Shown piece by piece: positions 17,056-25,313 of a DNA stretch of 64,000 nt. Each line of letters starts with the position of its first letter. Position 1 is the first letter of the stretch. The position numbers were made by a program, and so were the translations under genes. Source of the stretch: Pseudomonas nitroreducens (GTDB taxonomy: Bacteria > Pseudomonadota > Gammaproteobacteria > Pseudomonadales > Pseudomonadaceae); assembly GCF_014204515.1 (NCBI RefSeq), contig NZ_JACHLI010000018.1, forward strand, positions 62,001-126,000. The letters run 5' to 3'. The notes under the pieces were generated by a model, which was given only the letters and a program-made list of their open reading frames with translations, made no database searches and was not told where the DNA came from.

Positions 17056-17324
17056 CCGCCGATCATGCTCGGGAGGCTCATGTACAGCTCCCGCATGTAG
17101 GTGACCATGGTGCCAATCAAGTAGTGGCCGCAGACCACCAGGACGATGAGCAGGCAGACCAGTTTGGGAATGAACGAGAGGGTCATCTCGTTAATCTGGG
17201 TCGCTGACTGCAGCATGCTGACGAGCAGACCCACTACCAGGATCACCGCCAGAGCTGGCGCGGCGAGTTTCACGGCGACGACGATGCCGCCGTTCATGAG
17301 GGACATGACCATTTCAGGAGTCAT
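17052..17324 (-). CDS. fliQ: Flagellar export gate protein FliQ
   Basis: 90 residues with two transmembrane hairpin helices and the typical SLMNGG...QINEMTLSFIPKL pattern. Part of the FliPQR gate. Position between fliP and fliR is canonical. Confidence 0.96.
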   Translation of the reverse strand: MTPEMVMSLMNGGIVVAVKLAAPALAVILVVGLLVSMLQSATQINEMTLSFIPKLVCLLIVLVVCGHYLIGTMVTYMRELYMSLPSMIGG

Positions 17325-17334
17325 AGGGCGATCC

Positions 17335-18102
17335 TCAGGTGAAGAAGCTTTCGGCGAGCGAGCTGATCAGCAGTCCCCAGCCATCGGCCAGGACGAACAG
17401 CATGATCTTGAATGGCAGTGAGACGGTTGCCGGCGGCACCATCATCATGCCCAGCGCCATCAACACGCTCGCGATGACCAGGTCGATGATCAGGAACGGG
17501 ATGAAGATGGTGAAACCGATCTGGAAGGCCGTCTTCAGCTCGCTAATCACGAAGGAGGGGAGCAGGATCATGAAGGGGACATCCTGCGGCGTCTGAAAAT
17601 CATCAGCTTTGGCAATTTTTGCCAAAAGGGCGATGTCAGTCTCCCTGGTCTGCTTGAGCATGAACTCTTTCACGGGGACGCTGGCGCGGTCGAGGAACTG
17701 ATTGAAGGAGATCTTGTTCTCTTGCAGAGGTTGCCAGGCGTCCTGGTTAACCTTGTTCAGTACCGGCGACATGACGAATAGCGTCAGGAACAGGGAGATA
17801 CCGATGATCACCTGGTTCGGGGGCGTTGTGGTCAATCCGAGCGCCTGGCGCAACAGGCCCAGGACAATCACGATGCGCAGGAAGCCCGTCATCATGAGCA
17901 GAATGGTCGGGAGCAGGGTCATGAAGGAGAGCATGACCAGCGTCTCGACGCTGAGAGACCACTTCTGGCCGCCGCCGGCTACCGGGGTTGTTGTGATTGC
18001 ATCGATGCCGGCGGCACCAGCGCTGGAGGTCAGCAGTAGTGTGCTGATGGCGAGCAGGGGGATGGCGCAGGCTTTCAGGGCCTGCGCAAAGCGATGCCGC
18101 AT
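17335..18102 (-). CDS. fliP: Flagellar export gate protein FliP
   Basis: 255 residues with a cleavable N-terminal signal, as usual for FliP. Conserved TTPPNQVIIGISLFLTLFVM, then FMLKQTRETDIALLAKI and IPFLIIDLVIASVLMALGMMM. It is the main gate subunit. It lies 10 bp before fliQ. Confidence 0.97.
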   Translation of the reverse strand: MRHRFAQALKACAIPLLAISTLLLTSSAGAAGIDAITTTPVAGGGQKWSLSVETLVMLSFMTLLPTILLMMTGFLRIVIVLGLLRQALGLTTTPPNQVIIGISLFLTLFVMSPVLNKVNQDAWQPLQENKISFNQFLDRASVPVKEFMLKQTRETDIALLAKIAKADDFQTPQDVPFMILLPSFVISELKTAFQIGFTIFIPFLIIDLVIASVLMALGMMMVPPATVSLPFKIMLFVLADGWGLLISSLAESFFT

Positions 18103-18136
18103 GACAGTTCCTCTGTGTAGCGTCGTTCTGAGGGAT

Positions 18137-18391
18137 TCAGGCTTTCTGGGTGCAGGGCCTGGTGTGGATCACATCGATTCGCTCGGCCGACCTCGCGAGC
18201 ACCACTTCCACATCACCGAGGTCGACTGTGATCAGCTGCTCTGAGTCGGTTATTGGCGTGACGCTTTTGACTTGAGGTTGAGCAATGCCTTGAACCTTTG
18301 GTGCAGTGCAGGCGCAGTGCAGCTCGAAGCAGATGACGACGGCGAACAACAAGAGCAGGAGGCAAAACACCAATTGGTAATCCGGCAGCAT
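18137..18391 (-). CDS. fliO: FliO, short form
   Basis: 84 residues from ATG 18391, which has GAGGT 6 nt upstream; a GTG two codons earlier is possible. One N-terminal membrane helix (about 7-25) and a small cytoplasmic domain, the layout of FliO, which helps assemble FliP. Sequence similarity is weak as usual for FliO; the assignment rests on position between fliN and fliP. Confidence 0.8.
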   Translation of the reverse strand: MLPDYQLVFCLLLLLFAVVICFELHCACTAPKVQGIAQPQVKSVTPITDSEQLITVDLGDVEVVLARSAERIDVIHTRPCTQKA

Positions 18392-18405
18392 ACTCACCTC
18401 AAGAG

Positions 18406-18427
18406 AATCGGGGCCGAAGCCCCGATT
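18406..18427. other. Intercistronic hairpin between fliN and fliO
   Basis: Nine-bp stem AATCGGGGC, CGAA loop, GCCCCGATT, without T-run. It may adjust mRNA stability or stoichiometry within the fli operon. Confidence 0.5.
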
Positions 18428-18447
18428 TCTGGTAGCACCCCGAGGGG

Positions 18448-18825
18448 TTACTCCATCAGCGCGGCGTTGTCGAAGTTCACTTCGATGATGCGGATGCCGA
18501 ACTTGTCCTGGAGGTTCACGACTTCACCCTTGGCCACCGGGTTGCCGTTGACCTTGATGTCCAGGGACTCGCCGATGAGCTTGTCCAGCTCGACAACGGA
18601 GCCTTGCTTGAGGTGGAGGAGGTCAGCGACCTTCATCATGGTGCGGCCAAGTTCTACCTCGAGCGTTACCGGCACGCGGCCCAGGGCTTCCAGGCTGCGA
18701 GGGGTGGAAGCACGCTCGACCACGCGGTTGTCGTCCACGAGCGGTTTGAATCCGCTGGCATCGTCCGAGCCCAGAGCGTTCGCCCAGAGATCTCCGCCTT
18801 CGCCGGTCTGTTGTTTGTCACTCAT
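18448..18825 (-). CDS. fliN: Flagellar switch protein FliN
   Basis: 125 residues from ATG 18825 (MSDKQQTGEGG); this start overlaps the fliM end by 8 nt. The C-terminal SpoA domain (about 50-125) has VPVTLEVELGRT, LLHLKQGSVVELDKL and VNGNPVAKGEVV. It forms the C ring with FliM and FliG. Confidence 0.96.
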   Translation of the reverse strand: MSDKQQTGEGGDLWANALGSDDASGFKPLVDDNRVVERASTPRSLEALGRVPVTLEVELGRTMMKVADLLHLKQGSVVELDKLIGESLDIKVNGNPVAKGEVVNLQDKFGIRIIEVNFDNAALME

Positions 18826-19843
18826 CTGGTTGATCCTCGGATTTAACGGTTTGGGCGGCTTTGAGCTTTGCGACGGCCTCCGCAACGGAGTGGTCGTACA
18901 GCTTGTTCACGTGCAGCGAAACCTTGTTCCGGCTTGCGACAGGACGCCCGGTGAACAAGGGGACGTTCTCGGCGGTGGCGGTAAGCTCGATGGGCTCATC
19001 AAGCTCCAGGATGTCGCCGGGCTGCAGTGAGGCCAGCTTCGCTAGAGAGCTTGCAATATATCCATAATTGACGCTCACCTCAACGCCGGTACGGTTCAGC
19101 CCGGTGCGCAGGCTAGAGCTCCATTGTTCCGGGTTGCTGTCTTCGTGATCGACCTGGATGTTTGTCATCTCGCTCTTGATGAGGCTCAAGGGCGTATAGG
19201 GCAGGGCGATGCCGAATGTGGCGCGCAGCTGCTGGCCCTGAACGATTCCGAAGTCCACTTCGAAGATGGTATTCACGACCACTTCGTTCGGGGAGTTCGT
19301 GATGTTGGTGAACTTGGGCAGAATGTCGTTGCGCAGGTACTCGGTCTCAACCGGGTACACAGCACTCCAGGCACCTTCGTAGGCCTTGAGTGCAGACTCG
19401 GTCATCGCCTTAATGATCTCGTTCTCGAGCACGGTGAACTCGCGCTTTCGCTCGATGTTCCCGATCCTGCCGGTTCCGCCGTACATGATGTCCATGGACA
19501 TCAGCACGAACTCAGGGGAGAGCAGTAGGATGGCGTTCCCTTTCAGGGGGCGCATGGTGAAGACGTTGTAGCTCATGAGCGACGGCTGTGAGCTGTCGAA
19601 CTGGCTGTAAGTATCGTACCTCACACCTTCGCAGATGATGTCTGCGTTTCGGCGGATCAGGCCGAACATGACGGTACGGAAGTCTCGGCAGAACTTCTCG
19701 TTGATGAGATCCAGCGCCATGAGGCGCTGGTTCACCACCTGGGTCTGGGACGCCGGGTCGTACAGATGGACTTGGTCGGGCCCAAGCTCTTCGATCAGAG
19801 CCTGGAACTCGTCCCCGTTCATGATTTTTTTGCGTGGGTTCAC
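18818..19843 (-). CDS. fliM: Flagellar switch protein FliM, atypical N-terminus
   Basis: 341 residues. The middle CheC-like domain and C-terminal SpoA domain are present (NLMSYNVF-like SLMSYNVFTMRPLKG, MYGGTGRIGN, and VNKLYDHSVAE near the end). The usual N-terminal CheY-binding peptide (LSQxEIDALL) is replaced by MNGDEFQALIEEL, keeping only part of the pattern. Control by a standard phospho-CheY may therefore be altered. The start overlaps fliL by 4 nt. Confidence 0.95.
   Translation of the reverse strand: MNPRKKIMNGDEFQALIEELGPDQVHLYDPASQTQVVNQRLMALDLINEKFCRDFRTVMFGLIRRNADIICEGVRYDTYSQFDSSQPSLMSYNVFTMRPLKGNAILLLSPEFVLMSMDIMYGGTGRIGNIERKREFTVLENEIIKAMTESALKAYEGAWSAVYPVETEYLRNDILPKFTNITNSPNEVVVNTIFEVDFGIVQGQQLRATFGIALPYTPLSLIKSEMTNIQVDHEDSNPEQWSSSLRTGLNRTGVEVSVNYGYIASSLAKLASLQPGDILELDEPIELTATAENVPLFTGRPVASRNKVSLHVNKLYDHSVAEAVAKLKAAQTVKSEDQPDE
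19053..19071. promoter_or_regulatory. 19-bp inverted repeat, CAAT-N9-ATTG family (site 9, inside fliM)
   Basis: GCAATATATCCATAATTGA within fliM coding sequence. It shows the same geometry as the intergenic sites and is locally more AT-rich than the surrounding codons. It could be incidental. Confidence 0.35.
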
Positions 19844-20337
19844 TGGATAACGAACTCGTTGAACAGGAGGTCGGTAACCTTCAGCACCGGTTGAGGCTTG
19901 GTGAAAGGCTCTTTGAGCATGTTCATGATGGTCTCTTTCAGCTTGTCCTTGCCCTCACGGGTGCGCAGCACCTCGGGGTCTTGGTCGGCCATGATCATGA
20001 GCAGGCGGCTGCGCAGTTCGGGCATGTGAGTGCGCAGGAATTCGGCGGTCTCGTTGTCCTCAACGCGGAAGGACAGGCCGGAGTAGATCAGGTTCTTGGT
20101 GAACCCGCCCATCGGGCGCGGCGACTGGATGTTGACCGTGAACGGGGCGATGGTCACGTAGATCGGTGCCGGCGCAACGATAGGGGCCTCTTCGACAGGC
20201 TTGTTCGGATCGATGCTGATCACGCCAGTCTTCAGGCAGTACACCGCTGCAACGATCAGGAGAGCACAGCCACCGATGCTGACTGCGGCGGTCTTTACCA
20301 TGCCGTTCCCGGCGGGCTTTTGTTCTACTTCGCTCAT
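19840..20337 (-). CDS. fliL: Flagellar basal-body protein FliL
   Basis: 165 residues. One N-terminal membrane helix (about 17-35), then the periplasmic FliL domain with PFTVNIQ, LIYSGLSFRVEDNET, MPELRSRLLMIMADQDPEVLRTREGKDKLKE and the terminal LLFNEFVIQ. It supports stator function. Confidence 0.96.
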   Translation of the reverse strand: MSEVEQKPAGNGMVKTAAVSIGGCALLIVAAVYCLKTGVISIDPNKPVEEAPIVAPAPIYVTIAPFTVNIQSPRPMGGFTKNLIYSGLSFRVEDNETAEFLRTHMPELRSRLLMIMADQDPEVLRTREGKDKLKETIMNMLKEPFTKPQPVLKVTDLLFNEFVIQ

Positions 20338-20405
20338 GCCTCAAAATCCTCAATATGTTCATAAAAGAGATCCTAGAAGGCACTCCTGTCGCCCTCGATC
20401 TAGCT

Positions 20406-21677
20406 TTAGGCGTATAGGTTCACTCTGCCGGCAATGATGCCAGAAACCTCGTCGGGCTGAACAGCCGCAACGTCAGCTTCGTCAGCGCCCAGCTCGTTGA
20501 AATCGCTACCTTTTTGAAGGAATTGCGAACTGTCACCGGAGGAGGAGTGGTCGCCGACCGATGTCTGGCCGAGGGAGATACCCTGATCGGACAGCATGCT
20601 CTTTAGGTGCGGGAGAGATTGCTCGACCAAGCTGCGGATATCCGCGCTGTGCGAGACGAACTGGATGTTCGCGGAACCAGTGTCGGCGATGCGGACGTGA
20701 ATGGCGATGGGGCCGAGCTCTACCGGGTTCAGGCGAATCTCGACATTGGAGTCACTCTTCATGTGGAAGGTGGTGACTCTCTCCATCAGGCCTTTGCCCC
20801 ACTCGGGGGAGTTGACCGGAACTTCGTAGCTCGGTGCCACCGGGGCCTGGTTGTTTGCCACCAGCTGAGTGTTGGAGACAAACTGGATGCCCGAGGTGAT
20901 CTGCGCCGGCTGGCTGTTCTGGGTTGCCTGAGTGAGGTTTTCCAAGAAATTGCGAGCCTTGGCCTCATCAGTGACCGACTTGTCGTTCGTCTCCTTGCCC
21001 TGGACGGTGGCCAGGGCGGAAGGCATCACTGCAGTGCTCTCTGTGTCAGCTATCTGGGCCGGCCGGCGAGCGTCGGCAAGGATCAGGCTGTCGGACAGAT
21101 TGTTCTTGGCCATGTTGCCCTGGTTAGGAGCTTGTTCCTGCGGCTTGGGCTGAACGTCGGGTTGTCCGTATTGGATGATCGAAAGGATGCTCATGGCCAG
21201 CGGAGAGGCCTGCAGCATGCCTTGTTCTGCAGTAGCCGCCGTAGGAGCGGGAGTAGCCGCCTGCTCGGACTTATCTTGGGATTTGGTGGAAGCTGGCGCA
21301 GGCTCCTGGCGAGCTTCGGTCTCCGTCGGTAGCACCTCGGCCGGCAAGGCTGGGGCCGAGGCATCAGCCGGGAGTTGCGCAACTGGAAGGACTTCATCCT
21401 CCGAGACTGCCGTAGGAGCGGATGGCTCCACTACTTCGGCCAGGGCGGACTCCCAGTCGTCATCGGTGAGGGCAACTTGCTGCGCTGCGCTCTTTGCAGT
21501 GGCATCAACAACCTGGGCTACCACTGGAGCTTTCGGCGTGCTGGCGCTTGGAGCTGGCGCTGCTTTGGCTGCTGCGAACTGCTTGGAGAAGTCTCCGTTG
21601 GCAGTTGCGGCCGTGGCAGGTGTGTTGACGGCGGCGGGGAGGAGGATCTGCTCGATAGCAGGAGAGACGTTCTGCAT
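20406..21677 (-). CDS. fliK: Flagellar hook-length control protein FliK
   Basis: 423 residues. The N-terminal two thirds is low-complexity Ala/Pro/Gln, as expected for a secreted ruler. The C-terminal substrate-switch domain (about 285-375) has EWGKGLMERVTTFH, VEIRLNPVELGPIAIHV and VEQSLPHLKSMLSDQGI. It measures the hook and switches FlhB specificity. A second FliK-family gene is present at 29946. Confidence 0.95.
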   Translation of the reverse strand: MQNVSPAIEQILLPAAVNTPATAATANGDFSKQFAAAKAAPAPSASTPKAPVVAQVVDATAKSAAQQVALTDDDWESALAEVVEPSAPTAVSEDEVLPVAQLPADASAPALPAEVLPTETEARQEPAPASTKSQDKSEQAATPAPTAATAEQGMLQASPLAMSILSIIQYGQPDVQPKPQEQAPNQGNMAKNNLSDSLILADARRPAQIADTESTAVMPSALATVQGKETNDKSVTDEAKARNFLENLTQATQNSQPAQITSGIQFVSNTQLVANNQAPVAPSYEVPVNSPEWGKGLMERVTTFHMKSDSNVEIRLNPVELGPIAIHVRIADTGSANIQFVSHSADIRSLVEQSLPHLKSMLSDQGISLGQTSVGDHSSSGDSSQFLQKGSDFNELGADEADVAAVQPDEVSGIIAGRVNLYA

Positions 21678-21685
21678 GATTGGGC

Positions 21686-22147
21686 CTAGTTAAGTCCGAA
21701 TGCCGTGGCTCGGCGGGTGAACATCTGGCCGCAAATCTCGTCTGCAGCTTTCTGTTCACGCCGGGATTCCTGCACGCGCGCCTTTTCAATCCGGCGCCCC
21801 TGCAGCATTTCGCGTGACTTCAGCTCGCGATACTCTCCGCGCCACTCATCCTGCTTAACCTCCACGTCCTTTGAACTGGAGAGGTAGGCCTGGCGGGCTT
21901 CTTCGATAGCCCTGTCGAGGGCTTTCATGAAGGTGCGGTAGTTCTGGGCTGAAATCGCATCCATTCCGGCGCGCATCATGCGCTGCATCTCGTCCAGGTA
22001 CTGGGTACGGTACTCCAGCAGCTGCGTTACGCTATTTGCAGCTTCTTGCTGGTTCCGTTGGCTGTTGGCCAGGCGATTAGTTGCCCGTTCCACAAGCTCG
22101 CGGGACTGTTCGATGATGAGGTCAAGGGCGTTTTTGTTATTGGTCAC
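21686..22147 (-). CDS. fliJ: Flagellar export chaperone FliJ
   Basis: 153 residues, almost entirely coiled coil, rich in Glu, Arg and Gln. Position after fliI and before fliK is canonical. FliJ connects the FliI ATPase ring with FlhA. Confidence 0.93.
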   Translation of the reverse strand: MTNNKNALDLIIEQSRELVERATNRLANSQRNQQEAANSVTQLLEYRTQYLDEMQRMMRAGMDAISAQNYRTFMKALDRAIEEARQAYLSSSKDVEVKQDEWRGEYRELKSREMLQGRRIEKARVQESRREQKAADEICGQMFTRRATAFGLN

Positions 22148-22167
22148 TTATCGGCCTTTGATGTCAG

Positions 22168-23550
22168 TCACGGGATGATAGCAGTGAGAGTTGCCAAAGT
22201 GTCGGCAATATCCGACTTCTCATTGATCCGTTGCTGCAGGAAACGCTCGATTACTGGGTATCTGTTCACAGCCCTGTCTGTTTCCAGATCACGGCCGGGG
22301 ACATATGCGCCCACCATGACCATGTCGACGTTGCGCTGGTACTTGGACAGGAGCTTTTTGAGCTGTTGCGCTTTCTGCAACTGTTCCTGGCTGACGACGT
22401 TGACCATGACTCGGCTGATCGAGGCCTCGATGTCGATAGCAGGGTAGTGCCCAGACTCAGCGAGCTGGCGCGACAACACGATGTGCCCATCGAGGATGGC
22501 GCGGGCGTTGTCGGCCACCGGATCTTGTTGGTCGTCACCTTCGGTCAACACGGTGTAGAACGCCGTGATTGAACCGCCTCCGACGTCGCCGTTGCCGGTA
22601 CGCTCGACAAGGCGAGGCAGCTTGGAAAACACAGACGGCGGGTATCCCTTGGTGGCCGGGGGCTCGCCGACGGCTTGGGCGATCTCGCGCTGGGCCATGC
22701 AGTAGCGGGTGAGGGAGTCCATGATGAGCAGGACGTTCATGCCTTTGTCACGGAAGTCCTCGGCCAGACGAGTAGCGTAGGCAGCACCTTGCAGGCGCTT
22801 AAGTGCCGATACATCAGCTGGCGCTGCAACCACAACCGCGCGGGAGATACCTTCCTCACCAAGAATCTCCTCGATGAACTCCTTCACCTCACGGCCACGT
22901 TCGCCGATCAGGCCTACTACGATCACATCCGCATCGGTGTAGCGTGCCATCATGCCCAGTAGAACCGATTTGCCGACGCCAGAGCCGGCGAACAGGCCCA
23001 TGCGTTGGCCCCGGCCGACAGAGAGGAGGCCGTTGATGGCGCGCACGCCAACGTCGATCTGCTCTTTGACTGGAGCGCGGGTCATCGGGTTGATTGTAGG
23101 GCCGGCCAGGGTTCCGTACTCTGCGTGGATCAGCGGGCCCTTGCCATCGAGCGGCACGCCGCTGCCATCAACGACTCGGCCCAGTAGCTGATTGCCAAGC
23201 GGGAATCTGCGAGCACCAGTGCCGCCTGCCAGGCCTGGGAGAGGGAACACTCGCGCGCCTTTCTGCAGGCTGTGTGTCTCTTCCAGAGGCATGATGCGCA
23301 GGGTGGAGCCGTTGAAGCCAACGACCTCTGCCTCGGCGTATTCGCCTTCGTATGGCGCAGCTTTACGATCCTTGGACGCGGTCAGCTCGACCAGGCAAAC
23401 CCCACCGATTGGGATGTTGATCCCAACGGCCTCAAGGACTAGGCCGGTAGCTTTGACCAGGCGGCCTACCACCTGGACGTCGCTTACAGCGTCGATACGC
23501 TTGTCAGCTTCTTCCAGGGGTTTAAGCCAGCGGTTGATGTGCTCGGACAT
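22168..23550 (-). CDS. fliI: Flagellum-specific ATPase FliI
   Basis: 460 residues. Walker A GSGVGKS at 189-195, the family block VIVVGLIGERGREVKEF and ENARAILDGHI-like DNARAILDGHIVLSR. It is the type III export ATPase, resembling F1-beta, on the cytoplasmic side of the export gate. Confidence 0.97.
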   Translation of the reverse strand: MSEHINRWLKPLEEADKRIDAVSDVQVVGRLVKATGLVLEAVGINIPIGGVCLVELTASKDRKAAPYEGEYAEAEVVGFNGSTLRIMPLEETHSLQKGARVFPLPGLAGGTGARRFPLGNQLLGRVVDGSGVPLDGKGPLIHAEYGTLAGPTINPMTRAPVKEQIDVGVRAINGLLSVGRGQRMGLFAGSGVGKSVLLGMMARYTDADVIVVGLIGERGREVKEFIEEILGEEGISRAVVVAAPADVSALKRLQGAAYATRLAEDFRDKGMNVLLIMDSLTRYCMAQREIAQAVGEPPATKGYPPSVFSKLPRLVERTGNGDVGGGSITAFYTVLTEGDDQQDPVADNARAILDGHIVLSRQLAESGHYPAIDIEASISRVMVNVVSQEQLQKAQQLKKLLSKYQRNVDMVMVGAYVPGRDLETDRAVNRYPVIERFLQQRINEKSDIADTLATLTAIIP

Positions 23551-23552
23551 GC

Positions 23553-24251
23553 TTACGCGTCCCCCAGGGACAGTGCATTGCTCAGATGAGCCCAGCGGGT
23601 TTCGATGGACGCGTCGATCTCACCCTGCTCGTTGGTGACTCTGCAGCCCCCTCGGTGCAGCGATTCGTCAGCCACCACAGTCCAGCCGGCGGCATCGAGA
23701 GCTTCAGCGTGGGCTTCACGCACGATTGCGATGTCTTCGGGGTTCAACCACAGCTTTGGTTTGCCGAGAACCTCAGGGTCAGACTTAAGCAGGTCAGCAA
23801 CAGTCTGGGCCACTGCGCTGACGTTCAGGTCGATCACGTGTCCAACCAGCTTGTGCGCGACTTTTACCGCTAGCTCAGCGATTCGCTGTGCGATGACCCT
23901 GTCATTGTCTTTGAGCGCTTCGAAGAAGGCCTCCTGGGCCTCCCTGATCGGCGCAACGAACTGGACTACCGCTCGGGCAGCCTCATCCGAAGCTTCTTGG
24001 TAAGCCTTGTTGCGGCCTTCTTCCAGCCCTTGTGCAAGCCCTTCGGCGTGGCCCTGCGAGAAGCCGGCCTTGTGGCCGGCCTCCGTAGCTTCTTCGCGCA
24101 GAATCTGCAGCTCTGTCTTTTGCTCGAACTTCGCAGCCGGTGCCGTGCCGGCCACCTCTGCCTTTGCGGCAGCGGTGGGGGCAGGGGCGAGCTCGCTCAG
24201 TTCCTGCAGCTTCCAGGGCCTCCAGGAGTGCTGAGGATCGAACTCAGACAT
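23553..24251 (-). CDS. fliH: Flagellar assembly protein FliH
   Basis: 232 residues. An Ala-rich N-terminus is followed by repeated Gly-x3-Gly (AGHKAGFSQGHAEGLAQGLEEGR, about 58-80), a FliH hallmark, and a C-terminal ATP-synthase-delta-like domain. It regulates FliI. The start overlaps the fliG end by 8 nt. Confidence 0.95.
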   Translation of the reverse strand: MSEFDPQHSWRPWKLQELSELAPAPTAAAKAEVAGTAPAAKFEQKTELQILREEATEAGHKAGFSQGHAEGLAQGLEEGRNKAYQEASDEAARAVVQFVAPIREAQEAFFEALKDNDRVIAQRIAELAVKVAHKLVGHVIDLNVSAVAQTVADLLKSDPEVLGKPKLWLNPEDIAIVREAHAEALDAAGWTVVADESLHRGGCRVTNEQGEIDASIETRWAHLSNALSLGDA

Positions 24252-25257
24252 ACTGGTCGTCCCCGGTCGCTAGGCTGATTTCACCAGCGGCGGCCAGGCG
24301 GCGGATGGTATCCAGGATCTCTTTCTGTTCGGCCTCGACCTCGGAAACCCGTTTCGGCCCGGTCTGATCCATTTCGTCGACGAGCATGGCGCCGGCACGC
24401 TCGGACATGTTGCGCAGGAACTTGTCCTTGAGCTCGTCCGTTGCGGATTTGAGCGCGACCACAAGGGAGTTGCTGTTGATCTCGGTGATAATGCGCTGAA
24501 CAGCACGGTCTTCCAGGTCGATGATGTTCTCGAACAGGAACATTTCTTCTTCGATCTGCTCGGCCGTGATCGCGTTGGTTTCGCGGATGGCATCGAGGAT
24601 CTTGACCTGGGCGGCGCTCTGGATGGTGTTGAGCACTTCGGCCGCAGAACGGGTTCCGCCGAGCTTGGAGCGCTTGATAGTCTGGCCGGTCAGCAGGGTG
24701 TTGATCACGTGCATCATCTGGGCCTGTGCCGTCGGCTGGACGCCGTTGTGGCCAGCCATACGCTGGAGGATCTCAGCCCACTTGTCCTCGGGCAGCAGCA
24801 TGAGCACCTGGCCGGCGACCTTGGGAGACATCTGACTGAAGATGGTTGCGATGACCTGCTCGCTCTCGTCCTTGATGAGGTCAGCCGTCTGGCTGGGCTC
24901 CATCATGTCGAGCTTCTGGATGCCGCTCATGGCCTGCGAGTCTTCAACGATGCCGGACATGACGTCGTCGGCGCGCTTCTGGCCGATGGCCTCAACCAGC
25001 ATGGCGTGCACACTGGCAGAGGAGTCCAGGCCGGATGCCGCGATACGCTCAGCGGTGTCCATGAACTCTTCCAGGGCCTCTTCCATCTCCTGGTGAGTGA
25101 CCTGACCGGTCTTGAGCATGTTGGTGGTGATACGGACGATCTCGGGCTGGGGCAGGCTTTTCAGCACCGCCGCTGCAGCGTTCTTGTCGTTCTCGTTCAG
25201 CGTGTTGCTCAGGATGCTGATGCGGCGCAGCCATTTGCTTTGTGCGGGTTCGCTCAT
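24244..25257 (-). CDS. fliG: Flagellar motor switch protein FliG
   Basis: 337 residues. It has the EHPQ-type middle region (MSPKVAGQVLMLLPEDKWAEILQRMA) and the C-terminal torque helix with alternating charges (TDELKDKFLRNMSERAGAMLVDEMD). It links the MS ring to FliM and faces the stator. Motor residues appear intact. Confidence 0.97.
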   Translation of the reverse strand: MSEPAQSKWLRRISILSNTLNENDKNAAAAVLKSLPQPEIVRITTNMLKTGQVTHQEMEEALEEFMDTAERIAASGLDSSASVHAMLVEAIGQKRADDVMSGIVEDSQAMSGIQKLDMMEPSQTADLIKDESEQVIATIFSQMSPKVAGQVLMLLPEDKWAEILQRMAGHNGVQPTAQAQMMHVINTLLTGQTIKRSKLGGTRSAAEVLNTIQSAAQVKILDAIRETNAITAEQIEEEMFLFENIIDLEDRAVQRIITEINSNSLVVALKSATDELKDKFLRNMSERAGAMLVDEMDQTGPKRVSEVEAEQKEILDTIRRLAAAGEISLATGDDQYV

Positions 25258-25284
25258 ACGTCGTAGCTCAACTCGAAAGGTTTA

Positions 25285-25302
25285 GGGGTGGCGTACCACC
25301 CC
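25285..25302. other. Intercistronic hairpin between fliF and fliG
   Basis: GGGGTGG, CGTA loop, CCACCCC in the 56-bp gap between the fliF stop and the fliG start, without T-run. It may be a processing or stability element that uncouples fliF from fliG. Confidence 0.5.
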
Positions 25303-25313
25303 GTCTTGGCTGG

